Part shown: positions 28,961 to 36,851 of the stretch, in pieces
Layout: each line of letters starts with the position of its first letter
Numbering within the stretch: the stretch's first letter is position 1
DNA from: Anaerolineales bacterium
GTDB taxonomy: Bacteria > Chloroflexota > Anaerolineae > Anaerolineales > Villigracilaceae
Length of the DNA: 47,011 bases
Reading direction: 5' to 3'
Assembly: GCA_025056175.1 (NCBI GenBank)
Contig: JANWWK010000034.1
Coordinates: forward strand, 1-47,011
Notes under the pieces: model-generated
The model's input: the letters and a program-made list of their open reading frames with translations, nothing else
The model's database searches: none
What the model was told of the DNA's origin: nothing
Position numbers and translations under genes: made by a program

Positions 28961-29410
28961 TCAATCGGCAGGGTGATTCTCGGTCCATGCCTGCCCAAGC
29001 GCGCTTACCATTTGCCCCATGTGGGCGCGCCAGGCCTGAATTTCGGCGCGGAAATCGGCGGTTTCTTGCTGTAAGGCAGCACGAGCCTGCTCCAGCGCAT
29101 GCGTCTGTTGCGCCGATTCCTGTTCCAGCCGTTCGGTGAGATGCCCTACCTGGCTTTTCAAGTCGGCAGATTGCTGGGTTTGCAAAGCAAGCAGACGTTC
29201 ATCGAAGCGTTTGTTGAGCGAGTCGAGCCGTTTTTCCAGCTCTTCGACTTCATGGTCAATACGGCGATTCATCTCCATTGTATTGCGCGTAATGCGCTGT
29301 TCGATTTCATCTAACCTGCTTTCGATAGAACGAACGCGCTCGCCGTACAAAATGTCACGCAGGCGCTCCAGTTCGTTTGCTTCGGATGAAGAAGATGGTT
29401 GCTTTGCCAT
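28961..29410 (-). CDS. Small coiled-coil protein of the GTPase operon
   Basis: 149 residues, hydrophilic. The N-terminal motif NELERLRDILYGERVRSI matches the N terminus of the next protein in the operon (NELESIQTILFSRERERI). The rest is a long heptad-rich coiled coil (SRLDEIEQRITRNTMEMNRR onward). No enzyme motif. It is the first gene of the operon, so it may recruit or regulate the membrane protein through the shared motif. Its family has no function I can name. Confidence 0.75.
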   Translation of the reverse strand: MAKQPSSSSEANELERLRDILYGERVRSIESRLDEIEQRITRNTMEMNRRIDHEVEELEKRLDSLNKRFDERLLALQTQQSADLKSQVGHLTERLEQESAQQTHALEQARAALQQETADFRAEIQAWRAHMGQMVSALGQAWTENHPAD

Positions 29411-29483
29411 GCGTTTCCCTCACAGAGATTTGTTTGTCCCTTTGCGATTCAGACATCCCGTGGTATTCGAGATAATAATGGAA

Positions 29484-29489
29484 ATTATA
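29484..29489 (-). promoter_or_regulatory. Probable -10 of the GTPase/second-messenger operon
   Basis: A perfect minus-strand TATAAT lies in an A/T-rich stretch 74 bases upstream of the ATG at 29410. No good -35 at 17 bases. The rest of the 282-base gap to the sulfur-carrier gene (29411-29692) shows no ORF or clear RNA structure. Confidence 0.45.
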
Positions 29490-29692
29490 CTCAAAAGTAG
29501 AACATCACCCTAAAATAAATTGCCCGGTTCAGACCAGGACTTCGTGATAGGCACTCAACCTCCCTGACCCAGCCTTACGCGATGAGGACACGTCCTGCCA
29601 CCGGATATACCAGGAGGCGCGCGTAAGCCAACCACACAAAGCGATAGGTATCGAACGCGATTCGTGTTATCATTTTCCGCAGAGAGAAACGT

Positions 29693-29965
29693 ATGCCCAC
29701 CATTCGCGTCCCAGCTTTGCTGAAATACTATCTGAACGGTCAGACGGAAGTGGCCGTGAGCGGACAAACCGTTGCCGAAGTGCTGGCAGACCTGACCCGC
29801 CAGTATCCGGCCATTCAGCCGCACGTGTTCGATAGCAGCGGACGGGTGCGCCGCCACGTCAACCTGTTCGTCAATACCGAGAACATTCGCGTCCTGAACG
29901 GTCTGGAAACGGACGTGAAGGAAGAGGATGTCATCAAAATTTTGCCCTCGGTGACGGGCGGATAA
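29693..29965 (+). CDS. CysO/MoaD-like sulfur-carrier protein
   Basis: 90 residues with a beta-grasp fold pattern and the C-terminal Gly-Gly needed for thiocarboxylate formation (ILPSVTGG). Length and internal motifs (VPALLKYYLNGQTEVAVSG, VNLFVNTENIRVLNGLETDV) resemble mycobacterial CysO more than MoaD or ThiS. Its partner MoeZ-type activating enzyme follows 67 bases downstream and a beta-replacement PLP enzyme after that. It is probably the sulfide carrier for cysteine or another sulfur transfer. No molybdopterin or thiamine genes are nearby. Confidence 0.88.
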   Translation: MPTIRVPALLKYYLNGQTEVAVSGQTVAEVLADLTRQYPAIQPHVFDSSGRVRRHVNLFVNTENIRVLNGLETDVKEEDVIKILPSVTGG

Positions 29966-30032
29966 GGGAACGGATTGGACAACGGAGAAAGCGAAGAAAC
30001 GGATTCTGCTCACTGATAACTGGATATCGACT

Positions 30033-31181
30033 ATGGAGCTGACCCGCGAAGAAATTCTGCGCTACTCGCGCCATCTGCTCATCCCCGAAGTGGGACTGAA
30101 CGGACAGCGCAAACTCAAAGAATCCTCGGTTCTGGTCATCGGCACCGGCGGCCTCGGCTCGCCGGTCTCGCTCTACCTGGCAGCAGCCGGCGTTGGGCGC
30201 ATTGGGCTGGTAGATTACGACGTGGTGGATTCGACCAACCTTCAGCGGCAGGTGGTTCACGGCACCTCTACGGTCGGCAAATTGAAGGTCGAGAGCGCCC
30301 GCGCCCGCCTGCTCGACTTGAATCCGATGATTCAGGTGGATGTTTACAACGTGCCGTTCACCTCGGCGAATGCCCTGGAGATTGCCGCGCCTTACGATGT
30401 CATCGTGGATGGCACGGATAACTTCCCCACCCGTTATTTGAGCAATGACGTGGCCGTCTTTTTGGGCAAACCCAACGTATACGGTTCGATTTTCCGCTTC
30501 GATGGGCAGGCCAGCGTGTTCTACGCCCAAAAAGGGCCGTGTTACCGCTGTCTGTTCCCGGAACCGCCCCCGCCCGGCCTGGTGCCAACTTGCGCCGAAG
30601 GCGGCGTGTTGGGCATTTTGCCCGGCACCATCGGCACCATTCAGGCCACTGAAGCACTCAAACTGCTGCTCGGTATCGGTGATACGCTCATCGGGCGATT
30701 GTTGCTATACAACGCGCTCGATATGTCGTTCGACTTTGTCAACCTGCGGAAGAACCCAAAATGCCGGGTGTGCGGGCCGGAAGCAGATATAAAAGAACTG
30801 ATTGACTACGAAGAATTTTGCGGCGTGCCAGGCCACGACCACGAAAGCGGCTCGGCCGGGGCCGATTGGGATATTTCCGCGCCGGAACTGGCCGCCCGCT
30901 TACAGAGTGCCAACCCACCCCTGTTACTAGATGTGCGCGAACCGCACGAGTTGCAGATTTCCTGGCTGCCGGGCGCGCTCAACATTCCGCTGGGGATGCT
31001 GGCGGCACGCCTTTCCGAACTGGATTCGGCGCGGGAGATGGTCGTCTTGTGCAAGGCCGGCACCCGTTCGGCACGCGCACTTGAACTGCTGGTCAGCGCC
31101 GGCTTCCGGCGCGTCAAAAACCTGAAAGGCGGCATCAACGCCTGGGCGCGGGAGGTAGACCAGAATTTGCCAGTGTATTAG
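30033..31181 (+). CDS. MoeB/MoeZ-type sulfur-carrier adenylyltransferase with rhodanese domain
   Basis: 382 residues. The E1-like domain has the ATP loop GTGGLGSP (37-44), Asp61/Asp63 in VDYDVVD, zinc ligands C170xxC173 and C244xxC247, and Cys187 in VPTCAEGG. The C-terminal rhodanese domain (about 283-378) has the persulfide cysteine Cys340 in VVLCKAGTRSARAL. It adenylates the Gly-Gly end of the carrier and supplies sulfur through the rhodanese persulfide. It is adjacent to the CysO-like carrier, its expected substrate. No Shine-Dalgarno; a GATAACTG repeat precedes the ATG by about 10 bases. Confidence 0.93.
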   Translation: MELTREEILRYSRHLLIPEVGLNGQRKLKESSVLVIGTGGLGSPVSLYLAAAGVGRIGLVDYDVVDSTNLQRQVVHGTSTVGKLKVESARARLLDLNPMIQVDVYNVPFTSANALEIAAPYDVIVDGTDNFPTRYLSNDVAVFLGKPNVYGSIFRFDGQASVFYAQKGPCYRCLFPEPPPPGLVPTCAEGGVLGILPGTIGTIQATEALKLLLGIGDTLIGRLLLYNALDMSFDFVNLRKNPKCRVCGPEADIKELIDYEEFCGVPGHDHESGSAGADWDISAPELAARLQSANPPLLLDVREPHELQISWLPGALNIPLGMLAARLSELDSAREMVVLCKAGTRSARALELLVSAGFRRVKNLKGGINAWAREVDQNLPVY

Positions 31182-31234
31182 AGATTTAACGTTGTTTCGA
31201 CTTTTTCAAATATCCCTTACCTGGAGGAGACAGA

Positions 31235-32647
31235 ATGACCACCTTAAAGGTATCCCACGAAAAGCGGGTATACGACAACATCCTGGGTGCTATCGGCAAC
31301 ACGCCGCTCGTGCGGCTAACACGCATTGCGCCGCATCTTTCTGCTGCGCTGTATGCCAAACTGGAGTTTTTAAACCCCGGTGGTTCGGTGAAAGACCGGG
31401 TCGGTCTCAACATCGTTGAACAAGCCGAACGACGCGGTGAACTGCGCCCCGGCGGAACGATTGTGGAAGCCACCAGCGGCAACACCGGGGTTGGACTGGC
31501 AATTGCCGCCGCACTCAAAGGCTATAAAACCATCTTCGTTATGCCCGATAAAATGTCGAACGAGAAAATTCAGCTGCTACGCGCCTATGGGGCAAAGGTC
31601 GTCATCACACCCACGGCGGTTGCACCCGAAGACCCGCGTTCGTATTACGAAGTCGCCAAACGCTTTGCGCGCGAAATCCCCAACGCCATCCTGGCGAATC
31701 AATATCACAACCCCGATAACCCCCAAACCCACGAAATGACGACCGGCCCAGAGATATGGGAGCAAACCGAAGGACGGGTGACAGATGTCGTTATCGGCAT
31801 GGGGACGGGAGGGACTATCAGCGGGGTAGGACGCTATCTCAAGGCCAGAAATCCCAATATCCGCATTGCAGGCGTAGATATCGAAGGTTCGATTTTGCTG
31901 GAAATCTGGAAGAACAAGGGCAAAATCCCCGAAGGGGCTTACCCCAAAACCTACAAAGTAGAAGGAATCGGTGAAGACTTTCTGCCCTCGGCTACCGACC
32001 TGAGCGTGGTAGATGACATCGTGCGGGTCAACGACAAAGAATGTTTCTTATGGGCACGCGCTTTGGTGCGCCAGGAAGGCATTTTCGCCGGCGGCTCCAG
32101 TGGGGCGGCGCTGGCAGGGGCGCTCAAATATGCCGCCCGCTTGCCCGCCGACCGGCTGGTGGTCGTTATCTTTCCTGATAGCGGCTCTCGCTACCTCTCC
32201 AAATTCTACGATAACAAATGGATGCGCGAAAACGGCTTCCTCGGCACCGAGTTCGGCGAGGTGACCCTGGGCGACCTGCTGATGGCAAAACCCAACAAGA
32301 CGCTCTACACCGCCACGCTGGGCGATTCGATGCGCAAAGTGATGAATCTGATGCGCCAGCACGCCATTTCGCAGGTCCCGGTGGTCGGCGCCGATGGCAC
32401 ACTGGCTGGCACGCTCGACGAGGTGGATTTGCTCAATCACCTGCTCGAAAGCCACGAACACAGCCACGATGAACCCATTGACGACCTGGTGCAAAACGCA
32501 CAGGCCACTTATCCGGCAGAAACCACGCTGGATGAAGCCATGCCCATGCTTGCCAACGGTTTCGCGCTGATTGTCATCGAAAACAGCAAGCCAATTGGCA
32601 TCCTGACCAAAATAGACGTGCTGGACTACGTGGCCGGGAAAATCTGA
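31235..32647 (+). CDS. Cystathionine beta-synthase / cysteine synthase with CBS domain pair
   Basis: 470 residues. The catalytic part (about 12-330) has the PLP lysine Lys53 in GGSVKDRVGLNI, the substrate loop EATSGNTGVGLA, GMGTGGTISGVGR, VEGIGEDFLP and the IFAGGSSGAA phosphate region. The C-terminal part (about 335-470) is a tandem CBS pair separated by a His-rich linker (ESHEHSHDEP). It could make cystathionine from serine and homocysteine, or cysteine from an activated serine. Beside a CysO-like carrier, use of carrier thiocarboxylate is possible (inference). GGAGGAG lies just before the ATG. Confidence 0.92.
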   Translation: MTTLKVSHEKRVYDNILGAIGNTPLVRLTRIAPHLSAALYAKLEFLNPGGSVKDRVGLNIVEQAERRGELRPGGTIVEATSGNTGVGLAIAAALKGYKTIFVMPDKMSNEKIQLLRAYGAKVVITPTAVAPEDPRSYYEVAKRFAREIPNAILANQYHNPDNPQTHEMTTGPEIWEQTEGRVTDVVIGMGTGGTISGVGRYLKARNPNIRIAGVDIEGSILLEIWKNKGKIPEGAYPKTYKVEGIGEDFLPSATDLSVVDDIVRVNDKECFLWARALVRQEGIFAGGSSGAALAGALKYAARLPADRLVVVIFPDSGSRYLSKFYDNKWMRENGFLGTEFGEVTLGDLLMAKPNKTLYTATLGDSMRKVMNLMRQHAISQVPVVGADGTLAGTLDEVDLLNHLLESHEHSHDEPIDDLVQNAQATYPAETTLDEAMPMLANGFALIVIENSKPIGILTKIDVLDYVAGKI

Positions 32648-32653
32648 CTCAAA

Positions 32654-32677
32654 AGCGGGGTTGCCCCCGCTTTTTTT
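32654..32677 (+). terminator. Rho-independent terminator after the CBS gene
   Basis: Stem agcgggg (32654-32660) / ccccgct (32665-32671) followed by seven T. It overlaps the 3' end of the convergent cystathionine lyase gene, and the A-run on its left arm may let it work in both directions. Confidence 0.85.
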
Positions 32678-33818
32678 ATGCCCATTCCAGCGCCTGCTCC
32701 AAATCGGCCAGCAGGTCGTCCACATGTTCAATGCCAACCGAAAGCCGCACCAGGCTGGCCGGGACTTCGAGCGCTGACCCTTGCGTGGAGAGATGAGTCA
32801 TCGCTGCTGGAACTTCAATCAGCGATTCGACCCCGCCCAAACTCTCAGCCAGCGTGAAGAGTTTCGTTGACTCGGCCACCCGCACGGCAGCTTCACGCCC
32901 GCCTTTGAGCGTAAAAGAAATCATCCCACCGCCGTTTCGCATCTGCCGCTGCGCCACGTAAAACTGCGGATGCGATTCCAGGAACGGATACAAAACCCGC
33001 TCCACCGCCGGGTGCGACTGGAGGAAACGCGCCACGCGCAGCGCCGACTCAGCGTGCCGCTCCATGCGCAAGGGCAACGTCTTGATTCCCCGCAAGACCA
33101 GAAAACAATCCATCGGCCCCGGTACGGCGCCAAGCGCATTTTGCAAAAAGGCCAGTTTCTCCCCCAATTCCACGTCACGCCCAATGATAGCTCCACCGAC
33201 CACATCGGAATGCCCACCGAGATATTTGGTGGTGGAATGAACCACCAAATCGGCGCCAAGTTCAAGCGGACGCTGGAGATAAGGCGTGGCAAAGGTGTTA
33301 TCTACCACCAGCAGGGGCGGGTTGGGGCGCGCTTTGAGCACTTCGGCTACCGCGCGGATGTCGGTGACGTTGAGCAAGGGGTTGGTGGGGGTCTCCAGCC
33401 AGACCAGACGTGTGGCCGGCGTCAACGAGTCGGCCACCATTTCGGGGTCGGTGGTATCCACATACGAAAAATGCAACCCAAACCGGCGGTGAATTTTATC
33501 GAACTGGCGGAAAGTGCCGCCATACACATCGTTCCCGGCCAGAACATGGTCACCGCTTGCCAGCAAACGCAGCAGGGTGTCGGTGGCCGCCAGCCCCGAA
33601 GCAAAAGCCAGGCCCCAATTTCCCCCTTCCAACGCCGCCAGACAGTCTTGCAAGGCTTTGCGGGTCGGATTTTGGGTGCGAGAATACTCATAACCGTTGC
33701 GCGGCCTGCCCACACCATCCTGGGCGTAGGTGGAAGTCTGATAAATCGGCGTCATCACGGCCCCGGTCAACGGGTCGGGCGTCTGCCCGGCATGAATCGC
33801 AAGGGTCTCGAACTTCAT
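32676..33818 (-). CDS. Cystathionine gamma-lyase/gamma-synthase family PLP enzyme
   Basis: 380 residues. Typical Cys/Met metabolism fold: IHAGQTPDPLTGAVMTPIYQ, YEYSRTQNPT, FASGLAATD, NDVYGGTFR, TPTNPLLNVTDI, VVDNTFATPYLQRP and the PLP lysine Lys198 in HSTTKYLGGHSDVVGG. Lyase versus synthase cannot be settled from sequence. Convergent with a cystathionine beta-synthase, it most naturally completes reverse transsulfuration (homocysteine to cysteine). AGGAGA precedes the ATG. Confidence 0.92.
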   Translation of the reverse strand: MKFETLAIHAGQTPDPLTGAVMTPIYQTSTYAQDGVGRPRNGYEYSRTQNPTRKALQDCLAALEGGNWGLAFASGLAATDTLLRLLASGDHVLAGNDVYGGTFRQFDKIHRRFGLHFSYVDTTDPEMVADSLTPATRLVWLETPTNPLLNVTDIRAVAEVLKARPNPPLLVVDNTFATPYLQRPLELGADLVVHSTTKYLGGHSDVVGGAIIGRDVELGEKLAFLQNALGAVPGPMDCFLVLRGIKTLPLRMERHAESALRVARFLQSHPAVERVLYPFLESHPQFYVAQRQMRNGGGMISFTLKGGREAAVRVAESTKLFTLAESLGGVESLIEVPAAMTHLSTQGSALEVPASLVRLSVGIEHVDDLLADLEQALEWA

Positions 33819-33851
33819 CGGAAAATCTCCTGTGTCCTGAAAGAGGCGTGT

Positions 33852-34412
33852 TCAGGTTTTCTGCAAGGTAAAATACGCCGAAGCGCGTCCATTCCGGTCG
33901 AAGCCTTCCTGATACGAAAGCAGGCGAAACAGGCCGCGAATGGCATCCAAATCAGAAGGAAAAATGCCCGGCGGAGAAAACTCCGTCAAAAAGCCATATA
34001 AAAACCACACCCCACCGGGCGTGAGCAAGCGGTCGGCCTCACGGAGATAGCGAAGCCTGTCCCTGGCTGAAAGGCTGTGAAAACAGCCAATATCGAGCAG
34101 CAAATCGAAGCCGGATGACAGGTGCTCCAAACGAGTGACATCTGCCACCAGAAAGCGTACCTGCACACCTGCCCGCCGCGCCTTACGGCGTGCCTGCCAG
34201 ATGGCTGAGGGGATGAAATCCACCCCGGTCACCTGCCAGCCGCGCGAGGCCAGCGTAATGGCGTTTGTGCCGGTGCCGCACCCCAAATCCAGCGCGCGAC
34301 CCGCCGCGCGGCCTTCCAGAAATGCCAGCAATTCCGGTGGGGTCAGGCCGCTTTCCCAGGGCGGACGGCGCAAATAAGCCCAGAAAAACATCCACCAGCG
34401 AGCAATATCCAT
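33852..34412 (-). CDS. Class I SAM-dependent methyltransferase
   Basis: 186 residues from the ATG at 34412, one base after the radA stop, with AGGTGG upstream. A longer reading would overlap radA and is rejected. Motif I is ALDLGCGTGTNAITLASRGW, motif II VTGVDFIPSAI, then RFLVADVTRLEHL and DLLLDIGCFHSL. Substrate unknown; the tellurite-resistance/ubiquinone-type fold is common. Tightly coupled to radA. Confidence 0.85.
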   Translation of the reverse strand: MDIARWWMFFWAYLRRPPWESGLTPPELLAFLEGRAAGRALDLGCGTGTNAITLASRGWQVTGVDFIPSAIWQARRKARRAGVQVRFLVADVTRLEHLSSGFDLLLDIGCFHSLSARDRLRYLREADRLLTPGGVWFLYGFLTEFSPPGIFPSDLDAIRGLFRLLSYQEGFDRNGRASAYFTLQKT

Positions 34413-34413
34413 C

Positions 34414-35829
34414 TCAGGCCACCTGCCTGCCCCTGGGCATTTCCCGTCGTTCGAGGGCAAACGCCATTTCCAGGGCTTCATACACCGAACGACACTCGAC
34501 GATATGAATATCGTGCGGCCAGGGTTCAGCCTTACGCAGGCGCTTCGGCACGATGGCCGTCTTAAAGCCCAGCTTTTGCGCTTCGCGCAAGCGGGTCTGC
34601 ATCTGGCCCGGCAGGCGCAACTCCCCCGCCAGGCCAATTTCCCCAATCAACACCGCATCGGCACGGACGGGCAAATCCTTCATCGAGGAAGCAATCGCCG
34701 CGGCCACCGCCAGGTCAGCAGCAGGCTCATCCACTTTCATGCCGCCCACCACGTTCACGTAAATATCCTGCTCGGCCAGTTTGATACCCGCCCGGCGCGT
34801 CAGGACGGCAGCCAGCATCAACAGACGGTTATACTCCACGCCGTTCGGGTTACGGCGGGCATTCCCGAACTGAGAGGCCGAAGTCAGTCCCTGAATTTCC
34901 ACCAACAGCGGGCGCGTGCCTTCCATTGTCACCGCAATCGCCGACCCTGGCACGTTCACCATCCGTTCCGCCAGAAAGACTTCAGAAGGGTTCGGCACTT
35001 CAGCCAGTCCATTCTCGCGCATCTCGAACACTCCCACCTCCGCCGTTGCGCCAAAACGATTTTTCACCGAACGCAACAGGCGATACGCCTGAAAACGGTC
35101 GCCTTCCAGGTAGAGGACCGTGTCCACAATGTGTTCCAGCACGCGCGGCCCGGCAATCGCCCCCTCTTTGGTCACATGACCAATGATAAACACACTCACC
35201 CCGTGCGCCTTTGCCAGTTCGCGCAATTGTGCTGAACACTCCCGCACCTGCGAAACCGACCCAGCACTGGACTCAAACTCCGGCAAATACACCGTCTGAA
35301 TTGAATCCACAATCAACAGGTCGGGCTTCACCTCGCGCACATGCTCCAAAATCGTTTGCAGGTTCGTCTCAGTTACCAGAAACAACTCCTGCGGAAAAGC
35401 TGTTTGGCTGCCAATTAACCGGTCGGCGCGCATTTTAATTTGGCGCTCCGATTCCTCGCCCGAAACATACAACACCCGCTTGCGCCCGGCCATTGCCAGC
35501 GTCATCTGAAGCATGAGCGTAGATTTGCCAATGCCCGGGTCGCCGCCCACCAGCACAATCGAACCCGGCACAATGCCGCCGCCCAAGACGCGCGCGAACT
35601 CCCCAATCGGCACCTCAATGCGCGGTTCGGCCTCCACCGTCACCTCGCCAATGCGGCGCGGCATTGTTCGCCCGCCCAGCCCCCGCACCGTCCCGGCTTT
35701 GGGCGCAGGCTCCTGAAGCATCTCCTCAACCATGCTGTTGAACGAACCACACTGCGGACACTTGCCCATATACGAAGCCGCCACCCGTCCGCACTCCTGG
35801 CATACATACCGCGTCACCGCCTTCGCCAT
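34414..35829 (-). CDS. radA: DNA repair protein RadA
   Basis: 471 residues from the ATG at 35829, preceded by AGGAG. The N-terminal zinc finger is C-x2-C...C-x2-C (CQECGRVAASYMGKCPQCG), the Walker A is GGDPGIGKST, the RadA-specific KNRFG occurs in LLRSVKNRFGATAE, and the C-terminal domain is Lon-protease-like (DEPAADLAVAAAIASS, AVLIGEIGLAGELR). RadA is a hexameric helicase aiding branch migration in recombination. An extended -10 promoter lies 30 bases upstream. Confidence 0.96.
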   Translation of the reverse strand: MAKAVTRYVCQECGRVAASYMGKCPQCGSFNSMVEEMLQEPAPKAGTVRGLGGRTMPRRIGEVTVEAEPRIEVPIGEFARVLGGGIVPGSIVLVGGDPGIGKSTLMLQMTLAMAGRKRVLYVSGEESERQIKMRADRLIGSQTAFPQELFLVTETNLQTILEHVREVKPDLLIVDSIQTVYLPEFESSAGSVSQVRECSAQLRELAKAHGVSVFIIGHVTKEGAIAGPRVLEHIVDTVLYLEGDRFQAYRLLRSVKNRFGATAEVGVFEMRENGLAEVPNPSEVFLAERMVNVPGSAIAVTMEGTRPLLVEIQGLTSASQFGNARRNPNGVEYNRLLMLAAVLTRRAGIKLAEQDIYVNVVGGMKVDEPAADLAVAAAIASSMKDLPVRADAVLIGEIGLAGELRLPGQMQTRLREAQKLGFKTAIVPKRLRKAEPWPHDIHIVECRSVYEALEMAFALERREMPRGRQVA

Positions 35830-35859
35830 GTCGCAACTCCTTCTCAAAGATTGACGTAT

Positions 35860-35868
35860 ATTCTAGCA
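35860..35868 (-). promoter_or_regulatory. Extended -10 promoter of radA
   Basis: Minus-strand TGCTAGAAT, the same nonamer found upstream of the coiled-coil gene at 19868-19876. No -35 evident. Confidence 0.5.
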
Positions 35869-35890
35869 TGTACCTGGCATTCTAAAACTC

Positions 35891-35899
35891 TGCTAAAAT
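35891..35899 (+). promoter_or_regulatory. Extended -10 promoter of the small membrane peptide gene
   Basis: TGCTAAAAT on the plus strand, 22 bases before the ATG at 35922, divergent from the radA promoter. No -35 evident. Confidence 0.5.
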
Positions 35900-35921
35900 C
35901 ACCCCGTTCAAGGAGATTGCG

Positions 35922-36122
35922 ATGGACGACCGACCCGGCTGCCTTTCAGGCCTGCTCAAACTCTTCCTGATTGACGCCATCTTCGACTTCTTGCAGGAAA
36001 AATTTGGCTACGGACGCGGCGGATGTTGCGGCTGTGGCTGCGGCACGCTTTTGCTCATCCTCTCGTGTCTGCTCACCCTCTCGGTTCTCTTCGGCACCGA
36101 TTGGTTCAAACTGAGCTTCTGA
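35922..36122 (+). CDS. Small Gly/Cys-rich single-pass membrane peptide
   Basis: 66 residues. An amphipathic N-terminal helix (LLKLFLIDAIFDFLQEKFG) leads to a cluster GRGGCCGCGCG with Cys35, 36, 38 and 40, then a transmembrane helix (about 42-58) and a short aromatic tail. AAGGAG and an extended -10 promoter lie in front, which supports it as a real gene. Its TGATG stop/start overlap couples it to the next gene. The cysteine cluster at the membrane boundary could bind a metal or be lipidated. No family recognised. Confidence 0.75.
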   Translation: MDDRPGCLSGLLKLFLIDAIFDFLQEKFGYGRGGCCGCGCGTLLLILSCLLTLSVLFGTDWFKLSF

Positions 36123-36799
36123 TGCGAAAGGCACTCCCGGCGCTCTTGCTGCTCTTCTTTTGGATGACCTGTCCGGGACGAATCGCCGCGCAGGAAGCCT
36201 CTGCCACACCCCCGGCCACCTCCCTCACGCCAGGCGCGACCGAACCGGTCACGAACCCGTCTGCCGTTGCCCCCGGCATCTCCTCTCCCGCGGCAGATTC
36301 CACCCTGAACGGCCTGGTGACCATTCGCGGCTCGGCCCCGGCGGCATGGGAACTGGCCTTTGGCTACCGCAACGACCCGACAGGCACCTGGTTTCGCCTG
36401 GCGGCTTCCTCCGAACCGCGCGAAGGCGACCTGCTGAACGATTGGGATACCACCCTGCTCACCGACGGCCTGTACACCTTGCGCCTGCGCATCTTCGCCG
36501 CCGATTCAGCACAAGACTATCTGGTGAACATCCGCATCCGCAATTACTCGCCTGAAGACACACCCACCCCAGCCGGAACGCCAACCCCCACCCCTACGGC
36601 CAGCCCGACGCCCCTGCCAAGCGCCACGCCGACCATCACTTTTACCCCCGCGCCACTGCCCACGCCGCTGCCGCCCAACCCGGCGCAATTGCACCCGCCC
36701 CAAATTGGGCTATACTTTGGCGCAGGCGCGCTGACGGTCACCGCCGTATTCACCTTTTTCGGCTTATTGCTGGTGCTCAGCAAAAAACTCCGCGCCTGA
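36122..36799 (+). CDS. Secreted/surface Thr/Pro-linker protein with Ig-like domain
   Basis: 225 residues from the ATG that overlaps the upstream stop. A signal peptide (MRKALPALLLLFFWMTCPGRIAAQ) precedes a Thr/Pro-rich spacer and a beta-rich domain (about 55-140: SPAADSTLNGLVTIRGSAPA, then LTDGLYTLRLRIF) of the Ig-like/Bacterial Ig type. A second Thr/Pro linker and a C-terminal transmembrane helix with basic tail (LVLSKKLRA) follow. It is probably anchored outside the cell by its C terminus. Function unknown. Confidence 0.8.
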   Translation: MRKALPALLLLFFWMTCPGRIAAQEASATPPATSLTPGATEPVTNPSAVAPGISSPAADSTLNGLVTIRGSAPAAWELAFGYRNDPTGTWFRLAASSEPREGDLLNDWDTTLLTDGLYTLRLRIFAADSAQDYLVNIRIRNYSPEDTPTPAGTPTPTPTASPTPLPSATPTITFTPAPLPTPLPPNPAQLHPPQIGLYFGAGALTVTAVFTFFGLLLVLSKKLRA

Positions 36800-36851
36800 G
36801 CGCGTTTTCCGACAACAAACTGATAAACTCCTGGCTGCATCCCAAACGCTG

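Noticed and set aside
29693-31181. MoaD-MoeB pair of molybdopterin synthesis
   Set aside because: No moaA, moaC, moaE or mog gene is present, the carrier resembles CysO in length and motifs, and cysteine-metabolism genes follow; it cannot be fully excluded without the rest of the genome.
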